NCBI RefSeq assembly: GCF_001513975.1
Contig: NZ_KQ947986.1
Coordinates: 1-64,000, forward strand
From: Streptomyces curacoi
Lineage (GTDB): Bacteria > Actinomycetota > Actinomycetes > Streptomycetales > Streptomycetaceae
Length of the DNA stretch: 64,000 nt
Reading direction: 5' to 3'
Positions within the stretch are counted from its first letter, which is position 1; each line of letters starts with the position of its first letter. Of this stretch, positions 27,762 to 36,725 are shown piece by piece. Position numbers and translations under genes: made by a program. The notes under the pieces were generated by a model. The model was not told where the DNA came from, did not search any database, and saw nothing but the letters and a program-made list of their open reading frames with translations.

Positions 27762-28678
27762 GAGGTGGCGTGCGTCAACGCGCTGAGGGCGCGGGAGGTG
27801 GCCAGCACCGAGGCGAAGGCGGCGACGAGCGTCGGGTGGTAGACGATGTCGAACACCTCGTCGGGCTCGCCCTCGGGCATGGTCCGCACGGCGGGCATGG
27901 CGCCGTCGGGCTGCTGCGCGGCGGCGAAGCCCTCCCAGGCCCGTTCGTCCAGGGTGGGGCGGGGCAGGCAGGCATCGACGACGAGGAGTTCGCCGAGCAG
28001 GTCCCAGCGCTTCAGGTCCAGCCAGTCGTCGATCCAGACCGGCAGCCAGGTGGCGAGGTAGTCGGCGATGTCCGGCGGCAGGCCGTCGGGGCGCTCTCCC
28101 CAGTCGGTGAGGTGGAACACCGCGTGGGTGACGTCGTAGGCGATGTGCCCGCTGACCGTCCAGGGCTCGGGTGTGCGGGCCAGCCAGGTCGGGCCGACGA
28201 GGTCCGCCTCGGGCGGGTGGGGCGTCAGGCCGAAGCGGCGCTGGAACGCGGCCAGTCCGAGGCGCCGGGTCGGGTCCAGTTCGAGGGCCGACCAACTCCT
28301 CAGCCGGTGGTAGAGGACGGTGGCACGCTCCACCTCGGGTTCGCTGTACCCCATTTCCTTGTACGGCAGGTACACCTCGAACGGGATGGGCGAGAGCGGC
28401 TCGATGCGCTGGCCGCGCACCAGCATGCGGCCGCCGTCCAGGGTGTGCCGCCAGGTGTGGTCCAGCAGCCGGCGCGCCAGGTCGGCCTGCCGTGATCCGG
28501 CCACCCCTTCGCGGAACAACACCTGGCAGATCAGGGCCAGTTCGCCGATCGGTTTGAAGCGCTCCAGGAAGCCGACCTCCGGATCGACGTCGGGCTCCAG
28601 GCGGAATCCGTCGCGATGGGACCACAGCCATTCCAGGGCGCGGACGCCGACGGTGTGCATCAGACGGGTGTCGGTCAT
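27758..28678 (-). CDS. DUF6895-like protein, copy 2
   Basis: A 306-residue soluble, Trp-rich, helical protein. Shared with the copy encoded upstream: KPIGELALICQV near residue 43, TRRLGLAAFQRR near 138, HAVFHLTDWGERPDGLPPDIADYLATWLPVW (positions about 185-215; note H-x3-H then TDWG), LLGELLVVDACLP, and YHPTLVAAFA near the end. I associate these with DUF6895 from memory. The paired His and Asp could be catalytic or metal binding. Both ends overlap neighbours by 4 bases. No function known to me. Confidence 0.8.
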   Translation of the reverse strand: MTDTRLMHTVGVRALEWLWSHRDGFRLEPDVDPEVGFLERFKPIGELALICQVLFREGVAGSRQADLARRLLDHTWRHTLDGGRMLVRGQRIEPLSPIPFEVYLPYKEMGYSEPEVERATVLYHRLRSWSALELDPTRRLGLAAFQRRFGLTPHPPEADLVGPTWLARTPEPWTVSGHIAYDVTHAVFHLTDWGERPDGLPPDIADYLATWLPVWIDDWLDLKRWDLLGELLVVDACLPRPTLDERAWEGFAAAQQPDGAMPAVRTMPEGEPDEVFDIVYHPTLVAAFASVLATSRALSALTHATS

Positions 28679-29679
28679 CCGGGCACTCCTTGTCCGCCGT
28701 ACCGGTTGTGTATGCCGTCCAGGTGCGGTCCGCGGCCGTCGCCGCCGGTGCCGTCGCGCTCGCCGGTGAGGCGGTTGACGGTCTGTGCCGCCGCGAAGGC
28801 GGCCATCAGGGTGGAGTGGTAGCACCGCAGGAAGTCCGGCTCCTCGTCCGCTCCGGCAGCGTCCTGTGGGGCCTGCTCCGGGAGCGCGCCGGAGTCGTAC
28901 TGCGCGCGGGCGATGCGCGTCCACGCGTCCTGCAGGGCGGCGGGGTCGGGCGGGTCCGGCAGGCTCGCCGCCACGATCAGCAGTTCGCAGCTCAGGTCCC
29001 ACATCCCGGCGTCCAGGCAGGTGTCGAGCCAGGGCGGCAGCCAGTGGGCCAGGTAGGCGGCCAGGTCCGCGGGGACGCCGGCGGGGGTGCGGCCCCAGTC
29101 GGTGAGGTGGAAGACGACGTGGGTGAGCGCGTATCCCGAGGAGCGCTCGAACGTCCATGGTTCCGGCAGCCCGCCCAGCCAGGTGCGCCGCAGTGCCTGC
29201 GCGGCCTGCTCCGGCCGGTGGATGCCGCTGCGCCGCTCGGCGCGCAGGACGCCGAGCCGGCGGGTCGGTTCCTGCTCGGTGAGGCGCCAGCCGCGGGTGC
29301 GGGCCGTCGTGGCGGCCGCGGCCTCGTACCCGGGGTGCCTGAGCCCGGCCGCGGCGAAGACGGAGTAGATCTCCAGGGGGTAGGTGGCGAAGGGCTCCAG
29401 CCGCTGGAGCCGGAGGAGGAGTTCGCCCCGGCCGGTCTGCTGCCAGGCGAACCGCAGCAGGTCGGACGCGCAGGCGTACAGCGGGTCCGACGGCGGGGTG
29501 TGCGCGCGAACGCTCGTGCAGGTCTGGGCCAGTTCCCCGAGCGGTTTCCAGCTGGTGTCCACGTGGCCGTCCGCGGTGAGCGCCTCCTCGCCCAGGGCGA
29601 AGTCGCCGCGGTGCGCAGACAGCCAGGCGAACGCGGCGGCCCCCACCTCCCGGATCTCCCTGACGCCCATGGCCGTCAT
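28675..29679 (-). CDS. DUF6895-like protein, copy 1
   Basis: A 334-residue paralogue of the next gene: KPLGELAQTCTSV near 46, PTRRLGVLRAERR, HVVFHLTDWGRTPAGVPADLAAYLAHWLPPW, LSCELLIVAASLP and YHSTLMAAFAAAQ occupy the same order. The overall divergence is high while the HLTDWG block is nearly invariant, so this block is the likely functional core. It carries about 30 extra disordered C-terminal residues (GERDGTGGDGRGPH). Start: ATG at 29677-29679 overlapping the previous stop. Two diverged copies suggest a heterodimer or two sequential steps. Confidence 0.8.
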   Translation of the reverse strand: MTAMGVREIREVGAAAFAWLSAHRGDFALGEEALTADGHVDTSWKPLGELAQTCTSVRAHTPPSDPLYACASDLLRFAWQQTGRGELLLRLQRLEPFATYPLEIYSVFAAAGLRHPGYEAAAATTARTRGWRLTEQEPTRRLGVLRAERRSGIHRPEQAAQALRRTWLGGLPEPWTFERSSGYALTHVVFHLTDWGRTPAGVPADLAAYLAHWLPPWLDTCLDAGMWDLSCELLIVAASLPDPPDPAALQDAWTRIARAQYDSGALPEQAPQDAAGADEEPDFLRCYHSTLMAAFAAAQTVNRLTGERDGTGGDGRGPHLDGIHNRYGGQGVPG

Positions 29680-30386
29680 ACGAACGCTCCGGCCGCCCGC
29701 ATGACCCGGGCCGCCTGCACCTGCAGGGCCACACGCGGGTCACTGCCGCCCATCAGCTCCACGAAGTCGAGGCCCGCCTCAAGCCCTAGGGTCTCGGGCA
29801 CCTCGGGGAGCAGGGTGAGCCAGCGTCCGGCTCCGGCTGCCTGCTGCCAGTCCCTGCGGCGCACCGCCCGTACGAAGCCGCGGGCCACGTCGACCGGGCG
29901 GCGCCGAGCCGCACGGGCCACCGCGCAGTCCTCGCCGGGCACGGCGAGCGGGGCGAGGACCGCGAGCTGGTGCGTCAGCACCTGCCAGGTCGCCTCGTCG
30001 AGCCAACCGGCGTCGGGTTCCGCGGCCTCCTGCACGGCGGGCGAGCCGGTGAAGGGCGGGTCGAGCCGCGCCAAGGTGCGACTCATGCCCCAGTGGCTCC
30101 ACTTGACGGTGGGGCCCGCGTCGGCGCGGGGCGGGAACGCCTCCACCGTCGCCCGGAACGCGGTGAGCGCCTCCGGGGCCGGGGGGACGGGGAAGAGCAC
30201 GTGCGGCAGCAGCGTGTCCGCTCCCAACACCCGTACGGCCGCGAGGGCGAGGCTGCCCTCCGGGTCGTCCACCGCTCCCGTGCCGGACAAGCGCACGTGG
30301 TCTCCGCCACGAAGGGCGGAGACCACGTCGGACGCAAGGTCCTGCACCGCGCCCTGCAAGAGAGCCGAAGTGCCTGACTGCTCCAT
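29676..30386 (-). CDS. Unknown 236-residue protein of the DUF6895-like operon
   Basis: A soluble, mostly helical protein without a recognised domain. It starts with a Thr/Ser-rich helix (MEQSGTSALLQGAVQDL), has a central VKWSHWGMSRTLARLDPPF and a helical C-terminal half with an Arg cluster (ARAARRRPVDVARGFVRAVRRRDW). No signal peptide, no membrane segment, no nucleotide-binding motif seen. It lies 21 bases after the small peptide gene and overlaps copy 1 by 4, so it belongs to the operon. It might be a carrier-binding or scaffolding partner; this is a guess. Confidence 0.7.
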   Translation of the reverse strand: MEQSGTSALLQGAVQDLASDVVSALRGGDHVRLSGTGAVDDPEGSLALAAVRVLGADTLLPHVLFPVPPAPEALTAFRATVEAFPPRADAGPTVKWSHWGMSRTLARLDPPFTGSPAVQEAAEPDAGWLDEATWQVLTHQLAVLAPLAVPGEDCAVARAARRRPVDVARGFVRAVRRRDWQQAAGAGRWLTLLPEVPETLGLEAGLDFVELMGGSDPRVALQVQAARVMRAAGAFV

Positions 30387-30407
30387 CAGCCGCTCCCGTC
30401 GGTCCGC

Positions 30408-30593
30408 TCAGCCCTTCTTGGGGCGAGGAGTCGGCGGGGACAGGAACAGCTTGAGGTCTGCGGAGAGGAGCGCCAGCCCGGCGCACTCCCGGCTGTCACG
30501 GTAGACGCCGTCGGACTCGACAGGGTCAAGTGCCGCCTCTAGGTCGGTCCGGACGCCCGTTATGTCCTCGATCGCCTTGTCCATGGAAGGCAT
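30408..30593 (-). CDS. 61-residue peptide, first gene of the DUF6895-like operon
   Basis: A short peptide: acidic helical first half (MDKAIEDITGVRTDLEAALD), a single Cys at about residue 37 in SRECAGLALL, and a tail with five prolines ending in basic PKKG. Start: first of two nearby ATGs, because AGGAG lies 8 bases before it. It could be a precursor peptide with leader and core, a small regulator, or a structural subunit. No typical RiPP leader motif (no GG, no repeated Cys/Ser/Thr core) is present. The 281 bases upstream are unusually AT-rich and must hold the operon promoter. Confidence 0.65.
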   Translation of the reverse strand: MPSMDKAIEDITGVRTDLEAALDPVESDGVYRDSRECAGLALLSADLKLFLSPPTPRPKKG

Positions 30594-30874
30594 ATCACCA
30601 TCTCCTCTGGGTCAGCCATAGCCTTCACACCTCAGAGCACCACATGGTCACAAAAAGCGCATCTTTTCCCAATAAACCCGCATGTCACTGATTCGGCATT
30701 TTTACTGAGCCGCCAGGGTTCCTCACTGCCGAGCGAAGGACGGAACCTGGGCGAACTGTCCTGTGGCAGGAGCCCCTTGGAGGACGTACGTCAACAGCTC
30801 GCCACGGCGACGACCTCGCTGAAGTGCGCGAGCGCGCCGATGAGCCGGGGCGCTCCCACCCTCGACGGTCGCCG

Positions 30875-31894
30875 CTACGCCGCCTGCGGTTGCAGGAAGC
30901 GGGCCAGCAGGTCGTCCAGCGTCACCATGCCGGTGAGCCGGCCCGACCCGTCGCGGACCATGGCGAGCGAGGTCCGGCGCCGGCGCAGCAGGTCGATCGC
31001 GTCGGCCACCGTGGTGTCCTCGGTCAGCTCGGGCACCGGGCGGGCCAGCGAGCGGGCGTCGGCGGGTCGTTGCTGGGCGCGGGCGACCAGGACGTCACGG
31101 GCGTGCAGCGAGCCGACGACGGTGCCCCGGTCGCGGACCAGGAGCCGGGTGCGGTCGTTGGCGGCGGCCAGCCGGAGGATCGCCTCGGCGCCGGCCGCCG
31201 CGTCGACCCAGGAAATGTCGTCGGCCGGCACCTGGAGCTCGCGTACCGGAGTCTCGGGCTCGGTCAGCGAACGGGTCAGCAGGACCGAGTCCGCCTCGCT
31301 GATCAGTCCGAGCCGCTGGGACTCCTCGACCAGGTGGGTGAGCTGTTCGCGGTTGTGCACCGAGGCCAGCTCGTCGCGCGGGGTGACGCGGCACAGCCGT
31401 ACCAGGCCGTTGCTCATCTTGTTCAGCACCCGGATCAGCGGACGCACGGCCCTGACCACGCCCCGGAAGGCGGGCGCGAGCAGCATCGCGGAGCGCTCGG
31501 GGTGGGCGATGGCCCAGGACTTGGGTGCCATCTCGCCGACGACCATGTGCAGGAACACCACGACGATCATGGCGACGGCGAACGCGACGCCGTAGCTCAG
31601 CGCGTCGGGCAGGCCCAGGTCGTGCAGCACGGGGTCGAGTGCGTGCGAGATCGCGGGCTTGGAGACCGAGCCGAGGCCCAGTGTGCAGACGGTGATGCCG
31701 AGTTGGGCGCCGGCCAGCATCAGCGACAGCTCGCGCATGCCGGCCACCGCCGCCCCGGCGCCGCGCCGCCCCTCGGCGGCGGCCTTCTCCATGCGGTGCC
31801 GTTTGGCGGCGACGAGCGCGAACTCGGCCGCCACGAAGAACCCGCTGCCGATCAGGAGCAGCACGGTGACGAACAGCGCCATCGGGAAACTCAT
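30875..31894 (-). CDS. CNNM/CBS membrane protein (CorC/hemolysin-III-like family)
   Basis: A 339-residue protein: an N-terminal CNNM (DUF21) domain with three or four membrane segments (residues 1-150; ALFVTVLLLIGSGFFVAAEFALV, MLAGAQLGITVCTLGLGSVSKP, VGEMAPKSWA), followed by a CBS pair (DISWVD...DRTRLLVRD, DTTVADAIDLLRRRRTSLAMV). Members bind adenine nucleotides and relate to Mg/Co efflux. Unlike its partner it lacks a CorC_HlyC domain at the C terminus. ATGA overlap with the partner gene. Confidence 0.88.
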   Translation of the reverse strand: MSFPMALFVTVLLLIGSGFFVAAEFALVAAKRHRMEKAAAEGRRGAGAAVAGMRELSLMLAGAQLGITVCTLGLGSVSKPAISHALDPVLHDLGLPDALSYGVAFAVAMIVVVFLHMVVGEMAPKSWAIAHPERSAMLLAPAFRGVVRAVRPLIRVLNKMSNGLVRLCRVTPRDELASVHNREQLTHLVEESQRLGLISEADSVLLTRSLTEPETPVRELQVPADDISWVDAAAGAEAILRLAAANDRTRLLVRDRGTVVGSLHARDVLVARAQQRPADARSLARPVPELTEDTTVADAIDLLRRRRTSLAMVRDGSGRLTGMVTLDDLLARFLQPQAA

Positions 31895-33219
31895 GCCGGC
31901 TCCTCCGCCTTCTGTGCCACCCGCTCGACCCGCACCCGTTCGGGCACGTGCCGGTCCAGGGTGCGTACGTCGATCACCACGCCGTCGCCGTCGGGCAGCG
32001 CGACCGTCAGCCGGTCGCCGATGGTCGGGAAGCGGCCCAGCCGGTCCACGACCAGGCCGGCCACGGTGTCGTAGTCCTCCTCCTCGGGCAGCTCGATGCC
32101 GGTCGCGTCGGCCACCTCGTCGAGACGGCGCCCGGCATCCACCAGCCAGCCCTCGCCGTCCGCCACCGCGATCTCGGTGACGGTGTCGGTCTCGTCGGCG
32201 ATGTCACCCACGAGTTCCTCGGCGATGTCCTCGTAGGTGACGATGCCCGCCACACCGCCGTGCTCGTCCAGGACCACGGCGAACTCGTCGTCCCGCGTCC
32301 GCATCTGCGCCACGGCGTCCGGCAGCGGCAGGGTGTCGGGCAGCAGCAGCGGCCGACGGGCCGCCGAACCGGCCGTGGTGGCCGTCAGCCGGTCGGCGGC
32401 CAGTCCCATCAGCTCCCGTACGCCGAGCACGCCCGCGACGTCGTCCGGATGGTCGCCGAGGACGGGGTAGTTGGAGTGGCCGTGCCGGGCGATCAGGTCG
32501 ATCGCCTCGGCGGCGGTGGCGTCCTTGCGGACGAAGACGGCGTCGGCGCGCGGGACCATCACCTCGTCCAGCGTCCGGTCGGAGAACTCCAGGGCGTGGT
32601 CGAGCAGTTCGGCGGTCTCGCGGGGCAGCTGTCCCTGTTCGTGGGACTCGCCGATCAGGTGGCCCAGCTCCTCCAGGGTGGCGCCGTGGTGCAACTCCTC
32701 CACCGGCTCGATACCGGCCTTGCGCAGCAGCCGGTTCGCGGCGCCGTCGAAGATCCGCACCACCGGTCCGACGACCTTCAGGTATGCCAGTGTGGACGCG
32801 GCCAGCGACTTCGCCAGCCGCTCCGGGACGGCGATGGCGAGGTTCTTCGGGGCCAGTTCGCCGAGCACCATCTGCACGACCGTGGCCAGCACGAAGGCGA
32901 GCACGACGGAGACGCCGCTCACGGCGGCGCCGGGGAGGCCGAGTCCGGACAGGGCGGGCCTGAGCAGCGCGGACACCGACGGTTCGGCGATGAAGCCGAC
33001 GACCAGGCCGGTCACGGTGATGCCGAGCTGGGCGCCCGAGAGCATGAAGGACAGCCGCTCCAGCACCTTCAGGGCGCGGGCGGCCTTCTTGTCGCCGGCC
33101 TCGGCGTCACGGGCGAGGGCGAGCCGGTCGGCGGAGACGTAGGCGAACTCCTGGGCGACGAAATAGCCGGTGCCGGCGGTCAGGACGAAGACGGCCAGCA
33201 GGCCGAGTGCGGCACTCAA
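31891..33219 (-). CDS. CNNM/CBS/CorC_HlyC membrane protein
   Basis: A 442-residue protein with the complete family layout: CNNM domain (1-190: VFVLTAGTGYFVAQEFAYV, SFMLSGAQLGITVTGLVVGFIAEP, VLGELAPKNLAIAVPERLA), a CBS pair around 205-330 (MVPRADAVFVRKDATAAEAI, EFAVVLDEHGGVAGIVTYEDIAEELVG), and a CorC_HlyC domain to the end (GWLVDAGRRLDEV). It starts with TTG (33217-33219); no ATG/GTG in frame fits without cutting the first membrane segment. The paralogous pair is probably one heteromeric transporter or regulator. Confidence 0.88.
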   Translation of the reverse strand: MSAALGLLAVFVLTAGTGYFVAQEFAYVSADRLALARDAEAGDKKAARALKVLERLSFMLSGAQLGITVTGLVVGFIAEPSVSALLRPALSGLGLPGAAVSGVSVVLAFVLATVVQMVLGELAPKNLAIAVPERLAKSLAASTLAYLKVVGPVVRIFDGAANRLLRKAGIEPVEELHHGATLEELGHLIGESHEQGQLPRETAELLDHALEFSDRTLDEVMVPRADAVFVRKDATAAEAIDLIARHGHSNYPVLGDHPDDVAGVLGVRELMGLAADRLTATTAGSAARRPLLLPDTLPLPDAVAQMRTRDDEFAVVLDEHGGVAGIVTYEDIAEELVGDIADETDTVTEIAVADGEGWLVDAGRRLDEVADATGIELPEEEDYDTVAGLVVDRLGRFPTIGDRLTVALPDGDGVVIDVRTLDRHVPERVRVERVAQKAEEPA

Positions 33220-33342
33220 CCAACACCACCCCGCCGCGTGCCGTGCTCAGGGGAAACCTGGCGGGATGGTCGGGGACTGTGCCCCGGAGGGTCCGTCGGT
33301 CTGGCGGACACGTGCGCGCTCCTAGTCTCGTTGTTCGTCTGT

Positions 33343-34457
33343 TCAACGATTCTGGCCGAATCTGTGTTCCCGCCCATGGAGGGCATACGCCATGCGGGGG
33401 TGCGTCACCCAGCCGAAGACCCGCTGGACAGCGGGGGTGCACAGCGCGGTCATGACCGCCGCCGCGACCAGCGTGACGGTGATCTCACCGAGGGGCCGCC
33501 GGATCCAGGCGGGGTCGTACCAGCCCAGGTACTTGGCGCCCTGGGCGACGAAACCGTGCAGCAGGAAGCCGTACAGGGTGCCGGCGCCCAGCACCGTGCA
33601 CCACGTCCGGCGTCCGGGCACCCAGGCGAGGAAGCAGACGACCAGGACGGTCGAGCAGCCGAAGGTGACCAGCGTCATCAGGGGCCGTACCAGGCGGGCG
33701 CGGCGAGTGCCTCGGCGCTCTCGCTGTGGAAGAACCAGGCGTAGTTCATCCGCGGGACCGCCCAGTACGCCACCGCGAGGGCGCCGGCCCAGACCGGCAG
33801 GGCCAGGACGCGCGCCGCGCGGCGGCGGACGAGCCGGAAGTGCTCCGGCCTCAGCAGCAGGCCGAGCACGAAGTACGGCAGGAACTGCAGGACGCGTTGC
33901 AGGCCGAGGTCGTTGCCGATGGACGGCGAGAGGGTGGCGAGCATCGCGATGGCGAGTGCGAACGGCAACGGCCACCGCAGGAGCCGCCAGAGCGGGCTGG
34001 TCAGCCGCCACAGGAACAGCGCCGCCAGGAACCAGGTCAGATACAGCGGGTCCAGCAGGCTGACGGGGCGGTCGGGGCCGTCACCGGCCCATCGGACGAA
34101 CAGGGTGTACGCCAACTCGAAGAGGACGTACGGCACGGCGACGCCCCGGACGAGACGTGCGAGGCGCTCGGTGCTCGCGTGCCAGTCACGCGAGAAGTAG
34201 CCGCACAGGACGATGAACACCGGCATGTGGAAGGCGTACACGAGCATGTACAGCGCGGTGACGGCCCGGCTGCCCTCGCGCAGGGGCTCCCAGGCGTGAC
34301 CCGCCGCCACCAGCACGATCGCCAGGTACTTGGCGTTGTCGAACAAAGGGACCCGCTCGCCGGCCCGTCTGGCCGACGCCCGTGCGACCGGCAGCGGTTG
34401 CTGCTGTCGCTCCGGTGCGCGTGTGGCTACGGGGACTGGCGTGGCGTCAGCGGACAT
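33343..34457 (-). pseudogene. Membrane acyltransferase (family 3-like), split by a frameshift
   Basis: A membrane protein of the acyltransferase-3/OpgC type: FDNAKYLAIVLVAAGHAWEPL, YMLVYAFHMPVFIVLCGYFSRDW and TWFLAALFLWRL. The first frame (34457 to 33678, 259 residues) ends in the middle of the fold with TGA; the rest (MTLVTFGCSTVLVVCFLAW..., 111 residues) continues in the -1 frame to 33343. Stop and restart overlap as TGATG. The site is a run of four C followed by TGATGA, so a lost base or sequencing error is likely; reinitiation of a split protein is possible. The final segment FGWVTHPRM is family-typical. Confidence 0.75.
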
Positions 34458-34586
34458 CGCAGCACCCTAAGCACACGTCCGCACGCCGGCTCAACCTCGC
34501 CGTGTGCGAACGCACACCTTATGAGCCACCCCAGGCGCCGGTACGCCCGGGGGCCCCACGCCCAGGCGGCAGAAACCCTCCTGCTA

Positions 34587-34608
34587 ACTTCTACACCACT
34601 GTAGAAGT
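34587..34608. promoter_or_regulatory. Perfect 22-bp dyad operator upstream of the TerB gene
   Basis: ACTTCTACA-CCAC-TGTAGAAGT: a perfect 9+9 inverted repeat with a 4-base spacer, 60 bases upstream of the TerB start and 130 bases upstream of the divergent acyltransferase. The TACA...TGTA core resembles sites of BlaI/CopY-family repressors, and a BlaI-like gene exists in the window at 37666. The link between them is inference. Confidence 0.6.
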
Positions 34609-34667
34609 CAGGGAGTGGCCGCTCGACCCGGGCGGCCACCGAACCCCCGTACCCGTTTGGAGTTCTC

Positions 34668-35123
34668 ATGGCCCTGTGGGACCGCATCAAGGAGTCCGCG
34701 TCGACGATGCAGACCCAGCTGCTGGCGAGGAAGAACGACCTCAAGAGCGGCGCCTTCCGCGACGCGAGCATGGCCATGTGCGCCCTCGTCGCCGCCGCGG
34801 ACGGCACCGTCGACCCCTCCGAGCGGCAGCGCGTAGCCCAACTGATCGCCACCAACGAGGTGTTGCAGAACTTCGCCGCCGACGATCTGCGCCGGCGTTT
34901 CGAGGAGAACCTGCACCGGCTCACCACCGACTTCGACTTCGGCAAGGTGAGCGTCATGCAGGAGATCGCCAAGGCGAAGAAGAAGCCCGCCGAGGCACGG
35001 GCCGTCATCCAGATCGGCATCGTCATCGGGAGCGCCGACGGCGACTTCGACCAGGACGAGCAGGCCGTGGTACGCGAGGCGTGCTACGCGCTCGGCCTGC
35101 CGCCGCACGAGTTCGACCTCTGA
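34668..35123 (+). CDS. TerB-family tellurite resistance protein
   Basis: A 151-residue soluble all-helical protein. ALVAAADGTVDPSERQRV at 42-59 and IGIVIGSADGDFDQDEQAVV at 124-143 are the two conserved TerB acidic loops (AADG...E and SADGDFD..E), which bind metal in known members. Length matches the family (about 150). TerB proteins take part in membrane-associated stress and phage-defence complexes with TerC/TerD; no such partner is adjacent. Start: ATG with GGAG 5 bases upstream. Likely controlled through the dyad upstream. Confidence 0.9.
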   Translation: MALWDRIKESASTMQTQLLARKNDLKSGAFRDASMAMCALVAAADGTVDPSERQRVAQLIATNEVLQNFAADDLRRRFEENLHRLTTDFDFGKVSVMQEIAKAKKKPAEARAVIQIGIVIGSADGDFDQDEQAVVREACYALGLPPHEFDL

Positions 35124-35173
35124 CCGACCGGCATCCGTGCCGGGCGCGAGCGGCGTCCGCCCGGCACGGCCGG

Positions 35174-36559
35174 TCAGCGGATGCCGTCGGGGTCGAGGTC
35201 CTTGCCCACGACCAGGGTGACCACGTCCGCCGTGGCGTCCGGCGCCTGCGTGGCCCTGACTCCGGGCAGCCGGGCGGCAAGTGCCTTCGCCGACTTCTCC
35301 AGGCCCGCCGGGTAGGTGACCGTCGTGGTGCCGGTGGTCTCCGGAGCGTTGCCCGTACCGGTGACCGTGAGGCCGGCCTCGCGCAGCTTCCCGGCCACGG
35401 TGGCGGCCAGTCCGGAGACTCCGGTGCCGTTGAGGACCTGCACCCGCACGGAGGAGGCGTACAGGGGGTCCTTGGCGTCCGCCTCCAGTCGCTTCTTGTC
35501 GACCTCCCTGTCCTTGGCCAGGGAGGTGAACAGCTCGGCGGCCTGCGGGTACTGCCAGACGACGTTGGCCCTGTCGGTGGCCACGTCGGCCTCACGCGGG
35601 TAGTTGGGGACCGTGAGGAAGGTCAGGCGATCGCTCGGGATTCCCTTGAGCTCCGACGCGAGGCTGTACAGCGGCTTGATTCCGGCCAGATCGGGGTCCG
35701 TGGTCAGGGACTTGGTCGCGGACTGCAGGAAGCCGTAGAGCGCGTTCGGGCTGGTCAGCTTGTCCTGGGCCTTCTCGGCCAGCGCGTCCATGAACTCCTG
35801 CTGGCGGCCGATGCGTCCGATGTCGGAGTTGTCGCCGACGCCGTAGCGGACCCGCACATAGCCGAGGGCCTTCTCCCCTCCGACCGTCTGGCAGCCGGGC
35901 TCCATGTCCAGGCGGGCCTTCTTGGAGTGGATGGCCTCCTCGGGGCAGACCTCGATGCCGTCCAGGGCGTCGACCATGCCCTTGAAGCCCTGGAAGTCGA
36001 CGGACATGAAGTGGTCGATGCGCAGGCCCGTGTGCTCCTCGACCGTCTTGATGGAGCAGGCGGCGGCCCCGGCGACCTCGCCGCCTGAACCGCCGATCGC
36101 GAACGCCTCGTTGATCTTCGCGTGGTGCGGGTCGGAGGTGCTGCCGTCGCCCTTGTCGCAGGCCGGTATCTCCACCCAGGAGTCGCGGGGGAACGACACG
36201 ACCGCGGCCCATTTACGGTTCGCGGGAACATGCAGCACCATCAGCGTGTCCGACTGCATGGTGGTCAGGTCCTTGCCGTACTTCGCGTTGGCGCCGTCGC
36301 GGCTGTCGGACCCGACGACGAGTATGTTCTTCGAGCCCGGGCTGAGGTTCTCCGGACGGTCCCCGCCGATCTTGTCGTCGACGTCGGCCGACCTGATGTT
36401 GTTGTTGAGGTCCTGGTAGACCCAGGCGCCCACCCCGGCGACGCCGAGCACGACCGCCGAGGTCACCCCCGCGCTCCACGCCAGTATCCGCCCCCGCCGC
36501 GTCAGCCGGGCCTTCCCCGTATCGCCCGACTCACGTCGACGCTTCCCCGTCCCGCTCAT
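35174..36559 (-). CDS. LCP-family cell wall glycopolymer ligase
   Basis: A 461-residue LytR-CpsA-Psr protein that joins glycopolymers from lipid carriers to peptidoglycan outside the membrane. Cytoplasmic basic N terminus, one membrane helix (about 24-48), LCP domain with NILVVGSDSRDG, VVSFPRDSWVEIP and GRIGRQQEFMDAL (conserved Asp/Arg residues), and a C-terminal LytR_C domain (VRVQVLNGTGVSGLAATVAGKL). Start: the ATG at 36557-36559 has GAGGGGG upstream; an ATG 21 bases earlier has none. It could attach the glycan of the left-hand locus, but there is no physical link. Confidence 0.92.
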   Translation of the reverse strand: MSGTGKRRRESGDTGKARLTRRGRILAWSAGVTSAVVLGVAGVGAWVYQDLNNNIRSADVDDKIGGDRPENLSPGSKNILVVGSDSRDGANAKYGKDLTTMQSDTLMVLHVPANRKWAAVVSFPRDSWVEIPACDKGDGSTSDPHHAKINEAFAIGGSGGEVAGAAACSIKTVEEHTGLRIDHFMSVDFQGFKGMVDALDGIEVCPEEAIHSKKARLDMEPGCQTVGGEKALGYVRVRYGVGDNSDIGRIGRQQEFMDALAEKAQDKLTSPNALYGFLQSATKSLTTDPDLAGIKPLYSLASELKGIPSDRLTFLTVPNYPREADVATDRANVVWQYPQAAELFTSLAKDREVDKKRLEADAKDPLYASSVRVQVLNGTGVSGLAATVAGKLREAGLTVTGTGNAPETTGTTTVTYPAGLEKSAKALAARLPGVRATQAPDATADVVTLVVGKDLDPDGIR

Positions 36560-36725
36560 CCGCGCCCCCTCTGTAGACATATGGCCGGAAGCCCGGACCC
36601 CTCACCATGAACAGACGACGATCTTCGCAACATCCGTTGCCCGCGACCGCACGAACGCACGAATTTCCCGGCGGAACCGCACGCCGCCCCACGGCCGACG
36701 CGACGCCCGATCCCTCGCCCCTCGT

